Notes: generated from the letters alone by a model not told the origin. A stretch of DNA of 64,000 nt from Alphaproteobacteria bacterium (GCA_028690155.1 JAQVBU010000009.1:1-64000); one strand, 5' to 3'; counted from the stretch's first letter, positions 7,250-15,427 are shown. Translations and numbers: made by a program.

Positions 7250-8458
7250 TTATAACGCCTCGTCGCGCACGTCCGCGCGCGTTGGGCCGTGGCTTGTAAG
7301 CAGAAAAGACGGGCAACACGCCGCGACGACATCGTCCAGAAAATCCTGGGCGCTCGCTTCCTTGCTCTCTTTATTGATGACATAGCGATGAGCTGGCACC
7401 CCGATCTGATCCAGACACGTCACCGCCACGCCGTGCGACACCTTACATGCCGACGTTGCGTTTTTAAGATCCGTACGGATGGATTGGGCAAGGATATCCA
7501 GATCCAGCCACCCAAAACGCAAGCTCCCTTGATAGTCGTTCGGCACGTTTGTCCTGTCCACAATGCCTTTATACGGTTTCTCGGGCAATTCGTGAGGAAA
7601 GGGTCCCGCGCCGTGACGCGTGGCGTAGGCTCGGGTAACATAGGTCACGTCAAACGACGTCAGCCCATAATCTTCCGCCAACGCGACCGCGTTTTTGATG
7701 CCGGTGGACGAACGCGTGACGTGCGGGAAGAAGCCTTTGTCCTGATCCAGCAAAAGCCCCTGCGCCCCCTCGAATACAACGCTTTCGGCGCGTTCGATTA
7801 AACCCGGATCGGCGGAAGTCACGGCGTTGACAAAAGCCTCCATGAGCTCGACCGTATGATCGAAAATGCCGTCCGAGGCTAACCGTTCGGCCCAGACTTC
7901 CGGAATCCGGGAAATGCCCAACGCCGCCAGCCGTTGGGGGGCCCATTCGTTTCGGATTTCCCGAAGCCGCTTTTCAAAAAACGCGCGCGAATGCAGATCG
8001 TTGAACGACAGCGTATAATTCGAACCTTCCGTGCGTTCGATCGTCTCGCCGAAGCCAAGGCCGCAGCTTCCGTGCCTTTGTCCGCCGCGCGTTTCTTCGA
8101 CAATCTGGTTGATCATCATGTCGTAGGGCGTGGTAATCGGCGACAAAGGATCGACAAAAACGTCCGGACAAAATCCCAACGCCTCAAGCGCCTCTTTTTC
8201 CCGGAAGAACAGAATCGGATTGCAGGCGTAAAAACGGCTGAGAAGCGTTTTGGCTCCGACAAAAGAGCCGCTGCTGAAATGTTTGAACACATGGCGCTTG
8301 CCATCCGGCGTCGTCACGGTATGGCCTGCCTGCGCGCCGCCGTTATGACGAACGACAACGGTTCGTTCGCCATAAGACGACGCGAGAAAATCGGTGACGA
8401 GGCCTTTCCCCTCGTCACCGAAGTTCGCACCGATCACGATTTTCGCGTGCCTGGTCAT
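7250..8458 (-). CDS. Adenylosuccinate-synthetase-like ligase, altered aspartate loop
   Basis: A 402-residue PurA homologue. The P-loop GDEGKG is at 14-19, the catalytic-His GHT at 45-47, FEGAQG at 229-234, TRHGAGPFP at 280-288 and a C-terminal GPTR at 391-394. These keep the GTP- and IMP-type phosphorylation machinery of the family. The aspartate-binding TTGRxRR loop of PurA is missing: the corresponding segment (306-319) reads PNDYQGSLRFGWLD. The enzyme therefore may couple a different amine to a nucleotide, or only bind nucleotides. The start is the ATG two bases after the vWA stop. It is the last gene of a J-domain/kinase, vWA, PurA-like cassette and is unlikely to be the housekeeping purA. 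Confidence 0.75.
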   Translation of the reverse strand: MTRHAKIVIGANFGDEGKGLVTDFLASSYGERTVVVRHNGGAQAGHTVTTPDGKRHVFKHFSSGSFVGAKTLLSRFYACNPILFFREKEALEALGFCPDVFVDPLSPITTPYDMMINQIVEETRGGQRHGSCGLGFGETIERTEGSNYTLSFNDLHSRAFFEKRLREIRNEWAPQRLAALGISRIPEVWAERLASDGIFDHTVELMEAFVNAVTSADPGLIERAESVVFEGAQGLLLDQDKGFFPHVTRSSTGIKNAVALAEDYGLTSFDVTYVTRAYATRHGAGPFPHELPEKPYKGIVDRTNVPNDYQGSLRFGWLDLDILAQSIRTDLKNATSACKVSHGVAVTCLDQIGVPAHRYVINKESKEASAQDFLDDVVAACCPSFLLTSHGPTRADVRDEAL

Positions 8459-8460
8459 GG

Positions 8461-9405
8461 TTATTTTATCCCAAGCCCCGGCCGCCACACGCCTCCGGTG
8501 GCGGCAAGATCACCACGCGAGGGCGCGAGGCCCTGGATGGCCTCTTGCACCGCCACGGCCGTGCTGCCATTCCACGACGCGATAATATCGGCCTTAGGAC
8601 GACCCGCCATCACCTCGAGCGTCGAGACGATGATCGCCGGAATCTCATGGTAGTCCGTGACGGGGATCACACGCTCGCCCAAAAGATCCCTCCACCGTTC
8701 TCCATGATCTCCCGTGTTGTCGTAAGGCCCTTCGATCACCTGAAGATGAAAAACGTCAAACCGCCGCTCAAGCATGTCTAAGAGCTCTTTCGATGTAAGA
8801 TCCCTTTCGACATCGTCGCCGAACACGCGTTTGATCTCATCGGCTTTCAGCGTCTTATGGATGTTTTCATCCCCAACCGTGAACAAAATGCCTTTTTGCC
8901 CACGCTTGTCGAAGCTGTCGATCGCCGCTTTGACCGCCAGAAAGTACCACGCAAGGTGATAGCTCTCGCCGCCGTTGCCGCCGCCTCCTCCTTCGAGGTA
9001 AAGCTGCTTGAGCTGCTCGGCAATCCGAATATCCGCCTCGAATTGCGTCGCCTGCAACGGATAACGATCGCACTTGGCATCGCCCACGGCCATAAACATG
9101 ATCTGCGGATCCGCAACGGGTTGCCGCGTCAAAATGTTCTGGACCATATCGCCAAGCCCGTCCGTGATCAGGCTATGAGGGATGCGCCCCATGGATCCCG
9201 TCACGTCCAGAGTGACCGCGACCGGCGTCGCGTTCGGATGCTCGGCCGAATCGCGCGACTCGCGAATCTCAATCCCCAATGGATCGAAATCCGGGTGGAT
9301 CGTTCTCGCAAAGATGTCCGACGCCGACTTCGTCGCTCCCGACGCCGTTCGTGTCGTCTTGCCAAACGTATTCCAGTCGTCCGTTGTCCAAGCTCCTGTA
9401 CCCAT
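8461..9405 (-). CDS. von Willebrand factor A domain protein
   Basis: A 314-residue cytosolic protein with one vWA domain. The metal-ion-dependent adhesion site begins at DVTGSMG (Asp67, Thr69, Ser71), a DxTxS variant of the usual DxSxS. A glycine-rich loop (EGGGGGNGGESYH) and ILFTVGDEN follow at the positions of the later MIDAS loops. No signal peptide or transmembrane helix is seen, so it is an intracellular scaffold-type vWA rather than an adhesin. AGGAGAG precedes the start. It sits 15 bases after the J-domain/kinase gene and two bases before the PurA-like gene. This suggests it brings the two partners together in a metal-dependent complex (inference). Confidence 0.8.
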   Translation of the reverse strand: MGTGAWTTDDWNTFGKTTRTASGATKSASDIFARTIHPDFDPLGIEIRESRDSAEHPNATPVAVTLDVTGSMGRIPHSLITDGLGDMVQNILTRQPVADPQIMFMAVGDAKCDRYPLQATQFEADIRIAEQLKQLYLEGGGGGNGGESYHLAWYFLAVKAAIDSFDKRGQKGILFTVGDENIHKTLKADEIKRVFGDDVERDLTSKELLDMLERRFDVFHLQVIEGPYDNTGDHGERWRDLLGERVIPVTDYHEIPAIIVSTLEVMAGRPKADIIASWNGSTAVAVQEAIQGLAPSRGDLAATGGVWRPGLGIK

Positions 9406-9420
9406 AGCTCTCTCCTTTTG

Positions 9421-10527
9421 TTAGGGTTGAGGATAAACCGCGTGGGGTTTTATGTCCCACGCCACAAAATGGCGACCGCCGAAGCTCTTCTTGAGCACGG
9501 ACGATTGCCACATTGAAAAATCCTGAAACGCGTCGCCGCTGCCGGGAAGCATCAGCCAGTCCGCCATCGCTTTGGGCACGCCCTTCTCGCGCACCAAATG
9601 CACACCCGTTGGGTCGCCCATGATCTCGCGCCCCACCATACGCAGTAGCGTTTGATCCGTTTTGAACGCCGCCTTTGGCATCGGATCGTTGAAAGCAGCG
9701 CGAGGCATCGCATCCAACGTCCGGTTTGGCAAACCGATGTAGGGCTCGTTCTCCTTCACGGCGTACCACCAGCCGCCCAACAGAGCGGCGGAGTGATCGT
9801 TGAGGCCGATCGCCGTGCCTTGCGCGCGCGCATCGCGGGGACGGATAAAAACGGTCATCGGAGAGATGTCGTTGTGCACAAGCCCCGCCCACTGAAAATA
9901 ACACGCCAGATTGTGCAACCGACTGACGATCCACGCCGCATGTTCCGGCGCAATCTTTCCACCCATGAACTCCAACACGTCTTGCAACAGCAAAAGATCG
10001 TTATCGCGTTTGACGACGACCGCCGTCCTCCCATCGTCCGTTTGGAACGTTCCCTCAAGGACGGGCAATTGCGGCGCAAATTGGTCGCGCATGGCATCGT
10101 TCGCAAAAGGAAAAGCTCCCATCGCGTGCACGGCATTTTGCGCCAAGTCGCGGAATTCTTTTTCCACCACAAAGACCAGCTTGCCATCGCAGATCAGCAT
10201 CTCGCCAAGTTCGAAGGGACGTTTTTTCAGATACAGGATCGTCGCCTCGCGGCCTGTTTTCTGCCGGAGCCGCATAACCCCCGGCGTTTCCCATGTGCCG
10301 TTTTCCAACTTCTGCAAAGCCCGGTCGCACAGCGTCTTCGCATGACGGAATGCGTCGGCTGCGCGAGGATCGTCGTTGACGTCCGGATGAAACCGCTTCA
10401 CCAGCAACCGATAATCGGCCACGATCTCTTGCTTGTTCGGCGCGAACAGTTTTTCCGGATCGACGATGCCCATAAAATCTTCAAGGGCGATATCTTGAGC
10501 CACGTGTGGCGTAAAATTCTTTGACAT
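9421..10527 (-). CDS. J-domain fused to a degenerate protein-kinase-like domain
   Basis: A 368-residue protein. Residues about 25-75 carry a J-domain: YRLLVKRFHPDVN with the HPD signature at 47-49, then a helix ending in ALQKL. The rest resembles a protein kinase. LVHNDISPMTVFI (216-228) stands for the HRDxKxxN loop, keeping His218 and Asp220 but replacing Lys with Ser222 and Asn with Thr225. NDHS around 243-246 stands for DFG. It is probably a weak kinase or a pseudokinase. GGAACAGGA precedes the start. As first gene of the cassette it could recruit Hsp70 and act on the vWA and PurA-like partners. Confidence 0.7.
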   Translation of the reverse strand: MSKNFTPHVAQDIALEDFMGIVDPEKLFAPNKQEIVADYRLLVKRFHPDVNDDPRAADAFRHAKTLCDRALQKLENGTWETPGVMRLRQKTGREATILYLKKRPFELGEMLICDGKLVFVVEKEFRDLAQNAVHAMGAFPFANDAMRDQFAPQLPVLEGTFQTDDGRTAVVVKRDNDLLLLQDVLEFMGGKIAPEHAAWIVSRLHNLACYFQWAGLVHNDISPMTVFIRPRDARAQGTAIGLNDHSAALLGGWWYAVKENEPYIGLPNRTLDAMPRAAFNDPMPKAAFKTDQTLLRMVGREIMGDPTGVHLVREKGVPKAMADWLMLPGSGDAFQDFSMWQSSVLKKSFGGRHFVAWDIKPHAVYPQP

Positions 10528-11052
10528 GTGTCCTGTTCCTTACAGGGTGTCTCTGCTGAGACGGGTCTTCTTGGGAAAAAAGCGGTCCTTGATCGGTCTC
10601 AAGGACACTTGGGCAATGTTAGCGCGACGATCGCGGCGAACATTGCGGGGCCGACGCCGAGCCGTGCGGTCGGGACGAAGAGCTGTTGGATGGTTCAAAG
10701 CACAGACAAACCACAACACCGCCCGCCAGCATCGTCGTGCCGGGAAGCGTCGTTTGCGTCGTCGTGACTATGGGAAAATCCTTCGCCATGTCGTGCCTGA
10801 ACCGAACCCTTTCGTCAAAAAAGTGCGTCGAAAAACGCATCTAAATCGGAACACGTTTTTGATTCGTTGGCAAGCGCTTTGTTTTAACTTCTTGTTTTTT
10901 CATATAAAAATGGAGTTTTTTGCCCGTTTTTATGTTGCAGTGCACAAAACCTTTCTTCGATCCTACGGATCGTTTTGCGATTCATCCGAAAACCTTTTAT
11001 AGGGTCATGAACGTTTCATCTTTCTTGCCGAAGAATTTTCGTGTCTTCCTCC
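10528..11052. other. Gap upstream of the vWA cassette
   Basis: About 525 bases without a convincing gene. Several arginine-rich frames are open on both strands, but none has a ribosome site or a recognisable domain. A minus-strand frame starting MAKDFPIVTTTQTTLPGTTM (10787 down to 10619) has a short hydrophobic stretch and might be a broken small gene. The minus-strand promoter of the J-domain gene must lie at the left end. I could not identify it. Confidence 0.3.
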
Positions 11053-11467
11053 ATGCCTCTCGTTTCCGTTCTGGTGCCGTTTTACAATCAGGGAAATTTT
11101 CTGAGCCGGTTCATCACGTCTTTGCTGAAACAGACCTACAAGAACATCGAGCTTGTCTTGGTCGACGACGGATCGACCGACAGATGTGGACGCCGCTGAC
11201 CGGCTCGCTCAACAACGGATGATCGAAACCTTGGGCTTTTCGCCCTCCGACGAGGAGATGGCTCTTCATGGCGTTCTCGCCAATCCATCGGTCCTGCCGC
11301 TTTCCCAACAAAACCCCGCCGCGCAGGACCTCGGGCCTCGTCTGCACGCGTGGGGACAAAAACTCATCGCACACAACGAAACCTCCCGCGTTTTTGATCG
11401 TTCTCTTCTTGAGGCCGCCCTCGAAAAACGGATCAGGGAAACCATCCAGGCCCTTCCAACGACTTGA
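11053..11467 (+). pseudogene. Broken family-2 glycosyltransferase
   Basis: The ATG at 11053 opens a textbook GT2 N-terminus, PLVSVLVPFYNQGNFLSRFI, then TYKNIELVLVDDGSTD with the nucleotide-binding DDGS. It stops at TGA 11197-11199 after 48 codons. In another frame the sequence resumes as a helical tail from about DAADRLAQQRMIETLGF to the TGA at 11465-11467, which looks like the C-terminal end of a sugar-transferase-type protein. The whole catalytic middle is missing, so this is a deletion plus frameshift remnant. A tRNA gene follows closely. Confidence 0.75.
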
Positions 11468-11542
11468 AAAGCCTCTTTTTTACCGCCGTAATAATTTCAT
11501 TGATCCTTAGCCTTGAGATGCTATTTTCCCTCCACTTTCCGT

Positions 11543-11628
<86 letters not shown>

Positions 11629-11688
11629 GCCGAGGCATGGGCTGCTTTTTGTGAAGGCTTCGCGCGTCGATGCTTTGGTTTAACGAGA

Positions 11689-12492
11689 CTAAACCCTTTC
11701 CCACGCCTTATCTTTTATTCCTTGAAAACGGACGTTCCGGCCGAATTCGGCGCGAGGATGCCAGAAAAGCGTTTTCGGAGCGACCTCGGGCAACCATGGG
11801 TGCGCCAAATCGTTCCGCACGAAGAAAACGTTCGTCGCAAAAGCGTTGGCTCCAACGAGACGATAGCCCTTAGTTTTCGCAAGCTTGTTAAACGCCGCGA
11901 TCGACGCGCCCGCATAATCGGAGCCGTACTGGGTAAAGACGGCCTTGAAATCGTCTGCATAGGGAACCGTCACGGATTCCTCAGGCCCCCACAAATGATT
12001 GATCTCGGTCACAACGACGCGCGGAGAAAGGACGGAAATCGCTTTCCAAAGCCAATAATCAATACCGTCGATGTCGATGGAAAGAAGATCGATCTCTCCG
12101 CCAAACCCCGCCCGTTCGATAAAAAAGTTGATGTTGTCTGCGGTTACCCATCCGTTAAAAATTTTCGGAGGCCAAAACTTTGAATCCTGATTTTCTTTGT
12201 AGAAAGCTTCGGCGTGCTTTGCCAACGCCTCATCGCCTTCGAATAAAAGCCCGGTGCACCGATGATTGAGAATCAGATTCGCCGTATTGCTTTCGTCTCC
12301 CGAACCGCAGCAGATTTCAACGACGCGACGGTTTGTGAACCCAAGCAAGGAGAAAAGATAAAGGATATACCCATCTTCTTCATGTTGCGAGTAGCAACGG
12401 AAGCCGCAGCTTTTCCAATCCGGAGCGCTCAAGCCCTGCTCCGCATGGGCCCGGTAAGTCTCCATCAACATTTTTTGGGCAACAACATTCAT
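11689..12492 (-). CDS. Putative SAM-dependent (FkbM-like) methyltransferase
   Basis: A 267-residue soluble protein with a Rossmann-type methyltransferase pattern. VVEICCGSGDESNTANLIL resembles the glycine-rich SAM motif I, followed by GLLFEGDEALAK at the position of the acidic ribose-binding residue. LLSIDIDGIDYWLWKAI resembles the FkbM-type IDIDG.D segment. FkbM-like proteins usually O-methylate sugars or surface glycans. It lies on the same strand just after a fragment of an S74 chaperone-type protein, and a broken GT2 gene is close by, which fits a former surface-polysaccharide or fibre-modification role (inference). Confidence 0.6.
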   Translation of the reverse strand: MNVVAQKMLMETYRAHAEQGLSAPDWKSCGFRCYSQHEEDGYILYLFSLLGFTNRRVVEICCGSGDESNTANLILNHRCTGLLFEGDEALAKHAEAFYKENQDSKFWPPKIFNGWVTADNINFFIERAGFGGEIDLLSIDIDGIDYWLWKAISVLSPRVVVTEINHLWGPEESVTVPYADDFKAVFTQYGSDYAGASIAAFNKLAKTKGYRLVGANAFATNVFFVRNDLAHPWLPEVAPKTLFWHPRAEFGRNVRFQGIKDKAWERV

Positions 12493-12518
12493 GAAATGGC
12501 GGCCTCTAATGCATGAAC

Positions 12519-12824
12519 TTATGGATGAGCCTCTTTATAAGCATCAAAATCATGCCGCAACCTAGCTATTTCTTGAGATTGTTTATCGTTATGTGTTTTT
12601 AGTTCCTGTATTGCTTTGGTGAGAAGCGGAATAATTTCGTCAAATTTTAACCCCTTAGTTCTTTCTGCATTGTTTCTTGTTGAAACAATCGATGGTAGAA
12701 TTTTTTCTACGTCTTGAGCAATAAAGCCAAAATGGGGGCCTTGCATCCCTTGATCTTCCAGCTTTTTCCACTCAAAACTAACCGGCCTTAATTGTTCGAT
12801 CTGTTTTAGCCCTAGGGTGAGGGG
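12519..12824 (-). pseudogene. S74 intramolecular-chaperone fragment, cut by an IS
   Basis: The C-terminal part of an S74-type (endosialidase tail-spike) chaperone domain. It runs from LTLGLKQIEQLRPVSFEWK through HFGFIAQDVEKILPSIV to a coiled-coil end (IQELKTHNDKQSQEIARLRH). This domain trimerises phage tail fibres and some adhesins and is then cleaved off. The usual upstream SDxRLK motif and the whole fibre body are missing because the reading frame meets the inverted repeat of an IS3-like element at 12825. I found no fibre body on the other side of the element, so the insertion was followed by deletion. Confidence 0.75.
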
Positions 12825-12891
12825 TGACGTTCTCCCCGAAAATGTCGCCAAAATGAGATAGAGTCTGCAACCTGAGAAGAAGGAGCAGACG

Positions 12892-13155
12892 ATGAAGAAG
12901 CGGTTTACGGAAGAACAGATCATCCGGATCTTGAAGGAAGCGGAGGCCGGAGCCAAAACAACCGATCTCTGCCGGACGCACGGGATTAGTCAGGGAACGT
13001 TCTATAACTGGAAGGCCAAGTTCGGCGGGATGGATGTTTCCGACGCAAAGCGTCTCAAACAACTGGAATCCGAAAACGCGAAGCTGAAAAAGCTGTTGGC
13101 GGAAGAGATGCTGAACAAGCAAGCCTTAAAGGATTTACTCTCAAAAAACTGGTGA
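12892..13155 (+). CDS. IS3-family transposase OrfA
   Basis: An 87-residue protein, MKKRFTEEQIIRILKEAEAG onward. It has a helix-turn-helix (TTDLCRTHGISQGTFYNWKAKFGG) that binds the inverted repeats, followed by a leucine-zipper-like helix (KRLKQLESENAKLKKLLAEEM) for multimerisation. The length is normal for OrfA. In intact elements a -1 frameshift fuses it to OrfB; here OrfB is deleted, so the product can at most act as a repressor-like DNA binder. Confidence 0.85.
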   Translation: MKKRFTEEQIIRILKEAEAGAKTTDLCRTHGISQGTFYNWKAKFGGMDVSDAKRLKQLESENAKLKKLLAEEMLNKQALKDLLSKNW

Positions 13156-13521
13156 CGCCCGCACGACGCCGGTAAACCCCTGTGCATCGTCAGTGATAAC
13201 GGTACGGAGTTTACAAGCCGAGCCGTTCTGGCATGGGCGCAAGAGCAAGGGGTCGAATGGCATTACATTACGCCGGGCAAGCCCCGAGAGAACGGCTATA
13301 CTGAGAGTTTGAACGGGCGGATCCGGGACGAATGTCTGAATGAACACGTGTTCGAGGGCCTCGCTCACGCTCGGCGGATTGTTGATGCGTGGCGTCAGGA
13401 TTACAACAACATCCGTCCCCACGGCAGCATCGGAAACATACCCCCAGCGGCCCATCGCGTCAGTCTGCTCTCGACTCTTGCGGTCGAGCAGCCTGCCGCT
13501 TGCCCTCAACCCCGAACATGA
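13156..13521 (+). pseudogene. IS3-family transposase OrfB remnant
   Basis: The C-terminal part of the DDE integrase-type transposase. It keeps the second Asp in [11 protein letters not shown] and the catalytic Glu in [19 protein letters not shown], and a normal end ([15 protein letters not shown]). The N-terminal region and first catalytic Asp are deleted. The remnant lies in the same frame as OrfA instead of -1, so no active enzyme can be made. Confidence 0.85.
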
Positions 13522-13576
13522 CTATTTTAACCGAAAGACTCTAGCTCCCTATGGAGACACAAAGGGGAGAACGTCA

Positions 13577-13940
13577 TCAGGAAACGATGTTTAATAGTTG
13601 CCTACACATAAAGATAAGGTAATGAATTATGTCTTTTTGTCCTCGCCTTTTTGGCAAGGCCTTCCGCCTTCCACTGAGGAAGGCTGCAAGCGGTGCGTAT
13701 TTGTCTTACTTCAGCCCGAGCAGCCAAAAAGACGACTACTGGAACTGGTGGAAATTGCTAAGATTGTTGATCAACATACTGGGATAGCGTATCGCACCTA
13801 AAGCAGCTGACATTAGGCGGCTTTTTTTGCAATCACGCACAGGAAACACCACAAGTTTTAACAAGTTAAAGGATCTGATGCGCGCTTTACCTATTTTCAT
13901 ATAAAGTTATGCCTGAGTTATATTGAAAGAAGGCAAGCCG
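13577..13940. other. Gap between IS remnant and PLD gene
   Basis: This segment holds one candidate short gene, described separately. After it, at about 13800-13832, lies an imperfect hairpin (AAAGCAGC paired with GCGGCTTT) running into a T tract that could be a terminator. The rest shows no recognisable feature. The missing body of the S74-domain fibre protein is not found here. Confidence 0.3.
13629..13787 (+). CDS. Possible 52-residue protein
   Basis: A short frame beginning MSFCPRLFGKAFRLPLRKAA and ending with the tryptophan-rich amphipathic stretch DDYWNWWKLLRLLINILG. AGG lies nine bases before the ATG, better placed than for an overlapping 59-residue frame that starts at 13622. No family is recognised, and the evidence is only the ribosome site. 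Confidence 0.2.
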   Translation: MSFCPRLFGKAFRLPLRKAASGAYLSYFSPSSQKDDYWNWWKLLRLLINILG

Positions 13941-15017
13941 ATGAGCTCTTCGCACAAATGGCACTTTTATCTCACCCCGCATGAAGCGTGGGAAGCTATG
14001 TACAAGGATTGTGAGCAAGCCGCAAACTCCATCGATATCGAACAGTACATTCTTGAAAATGATGCCGTAGGTCAGCGCTTTGTGGAGCTGTTGATCGAAA
14101 AGGCAGCGAGCGGAGTCAAAATCTTCGTCATCTGTGACAGGTTCGGCAGCGCAACCTTTTATCATTCTCCATTGATTAAGAAATTACGCCATCATGGGGG
14201 GCGTTTTTATTTTTACAATATCATCACACATTGGGACTTCTTTCGGCCATGGAGATGGTTTCCGCGCACCCACATAAAAGCGCTTCTTGTGGATTCGCGT
14301 ATTGCCTACACAGGTGGCGTATGTTTTGCCGAGCGAATGAGAAATTGGAGAGATACCCAGATACGAATAACTGGCCCCGTTGTTGCGCAAATTAGAGACG
14401 CCTTTGATCGCGCCGAGCTTATCATAAGGCATAAAAGATCGCCACGGCTCCTGAAAAAACCTGATAGAGAGGATGAATTTATCTACCTGCAAAGCAATCC
14501 TATTGTATCGTGGCCCCTCATTTATACGGAACTGGTCAGGGCAATAGGTGGAGCCAAGCGCTATGTTTATATTACGACGCCATTCTTTGCACCCAATCGC
14601 CGCTTTCGTCGCTTATTGATATCCGCGCCCGCTAAAGGCGTAACCGTTATGTTGTTGGTTCCTGAGCATTCGGATGTTAGGCTCGCCGACTGGGTGTTCC
14701 TGTCTTATGCTGGCAAGTTCCTTGACGCCGGCGTCCGTATTTTCCGTTATCAAAAATCCGTGATTCACAGCAAAACGGTTGTCATCGACGATGCGTGGGC
14801 GACCATTGGAAGTACGAATATGGATGTCCTCAGTTTCTTCCGTAATCGCGAATCCAACCTGATGACAACAAATGCGGAAGCGATAGAGGAGCTGAAACAG
14901 CATTTTCTGGAGGATCTAAAACAAAGTCATGAACTTACCAGAGATCAAATTGCAAAAGAGTCTTTCTTAAAAATAGGGATCGGCTATTTGGCGCGGTCGA
15001 TGAAATCATTTATATGA
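13941..15017 (+). CDS. Phospholipase D / cardiolipin-synthase-like protein
   Basis: A 358-residue protein with two HKD motifs. The first is HIKALLVD (His111, Lys113, Asp118) and the second HSKTVVIDD (His276, Lys278, Asp283), with the trailing GSTNMD of bacterial cardiolipin synthases. These enzymes transfer phosphatidyl groups between phospholipids. Unlike ClsA it has no N-terminal transmembrane helices, so it resembles the ClsB/ClsC-type soluble forms. AAGG precedes the ATG by seven bases; an upstream in-frame TTG is less likely. It lies in an accessory stretch, so a role in element-encoded defence or membrane remodelling cannot be excluded. Confidence 0.8.
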   Translation: MSSSHKWHFYLTPHEAWEAMYKDCEQAANSIDIEQYILENDAVGQRFVELLIEKAASGVKIFVICDRFGSATFYHSPLIKKLRHHGGRFYFYNIITHWDFFRPWRWFPRTHIKALLVDSRIAYTGGVCFAERMRNWRDTQIRITGPVVAQIRDAFDRAELIIRHKRSPRLLKKPDREDEFIYLQSNPIVSWPLIYTELVRAIGGAKRYVYITTPFFAPNRRFRRLLISAPAKGVTVMLLVPEHSDVRLADWVFLSYAGKFLDAGVRIFRYQKSVIHSKTVVIDDAWATIGSTNMDVLSFFRNRESNLMTTNAEAIEELKQHFLEDLKQSHELTRDQIAKESFLKIGIGYLARSMKSFI

Positions 15018-15157
15018 TGAGCATGCAGCCCTTCAAAATCCTTTTCAGTAATTTTGGTTATGCCTGTGGAATTGACGGACTTCTTGTGCATCATATTTTT
15101 TATGCACACCGGCATTTTTATTGCTCACCTGCGGTTCAAAAACGTTCGTTGCAGCAG

Positions 15158-15427
15158 TTATCCCTTTCTTATCGCTTTTGCCATCGCACCTCCTCGTAAT
15201 GACTCATTGCGGAATTCCTTATATAACTCCGTTGGACTCCCGTCAGATCTTAGAAACTCGATTTTCTTTAAAAGAGGAATAAGTGCTTGGGCGCTTCCAC
15301 TACCATAACCAATTACAGTTGATTGAAAGTCTTGAGTATATCTAGATGGAGTCTTGGCCTCCACGATCTTATCGAGAATTTTGGATATCAAACCAGTTGA
15401 AAGAATGAAGGGTAGTTTTTCTGCCAT
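15158..15427 (-). pseudogene. Truncated DUF5343 protein
   Basis: 89 codons starting MAEKLPFILSTGLISKILDK and containing TPSRYTQDFQSTVIGYGSG, LIPLLKKIEF and GSPTELYKEFRNESLRG, the N-terminal two-thirds of a DUF5343 domain. Relatives continue with AIR.GY and about 60 more residues; here the frame stops at TAA directly after AIRKG. No continuation is evident in the other frames of the next 140 bases. It is therefore probably a truncated gene whose product may or may not fold. DUF5343 proteins are often found in accessory islands (family knowledge); their function is unknown. Confidence 0.65.

Larger units (their letters stand above)
12825..13576 (+). mobile_element. Internally deleted IS3-family element
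   Basis: A 752-base element bounded by a 13-base inverted repeat: TGACGTTCTCCCC at 12825-12837 and GGGGAGAACGTCA at 13564-13576. Full IS3-family members are about 1.2-1.5 kb, so roughly 0.5 kb is missing. It keeps a complete orfA and the C-terminal part of orfB. No clear target-site duplication is visible at the flanks. Both ends look intact, so it might be mobilised by a complete copy elsewhere. Confidence 0.85.

Noticed and set aside
7250..8458. Reading the PurA homologue as the housekeeping adenylosuccinate synthetase
   Set aside because: The aspartate-binding loop is gone and the gene sits in a vWA/J-domain cassette, so a paralogue with another role is more likely.
7934..8653. Long plus-strand frame opposite the PurA-like and vWA genes
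   Set aside because: Composition and lack of motifs mark it as an antisense shadow.
9652..10524. Long plus-strand frame of 290 codons opposite the J-domain/kinase gene
   Set aside because: It is arginine-rich, has no domain or ribosome site, and mirrors the codon pattern of the minus-strand gene, which has clear motifs.
13622..13801. A 59-residue frame starting MNYVFLSSPFWQG
   Set aside because: Its ribosome site would be only two bases from the ATG. An overlapping 52-residue frame has better spacing, and both remain weak.
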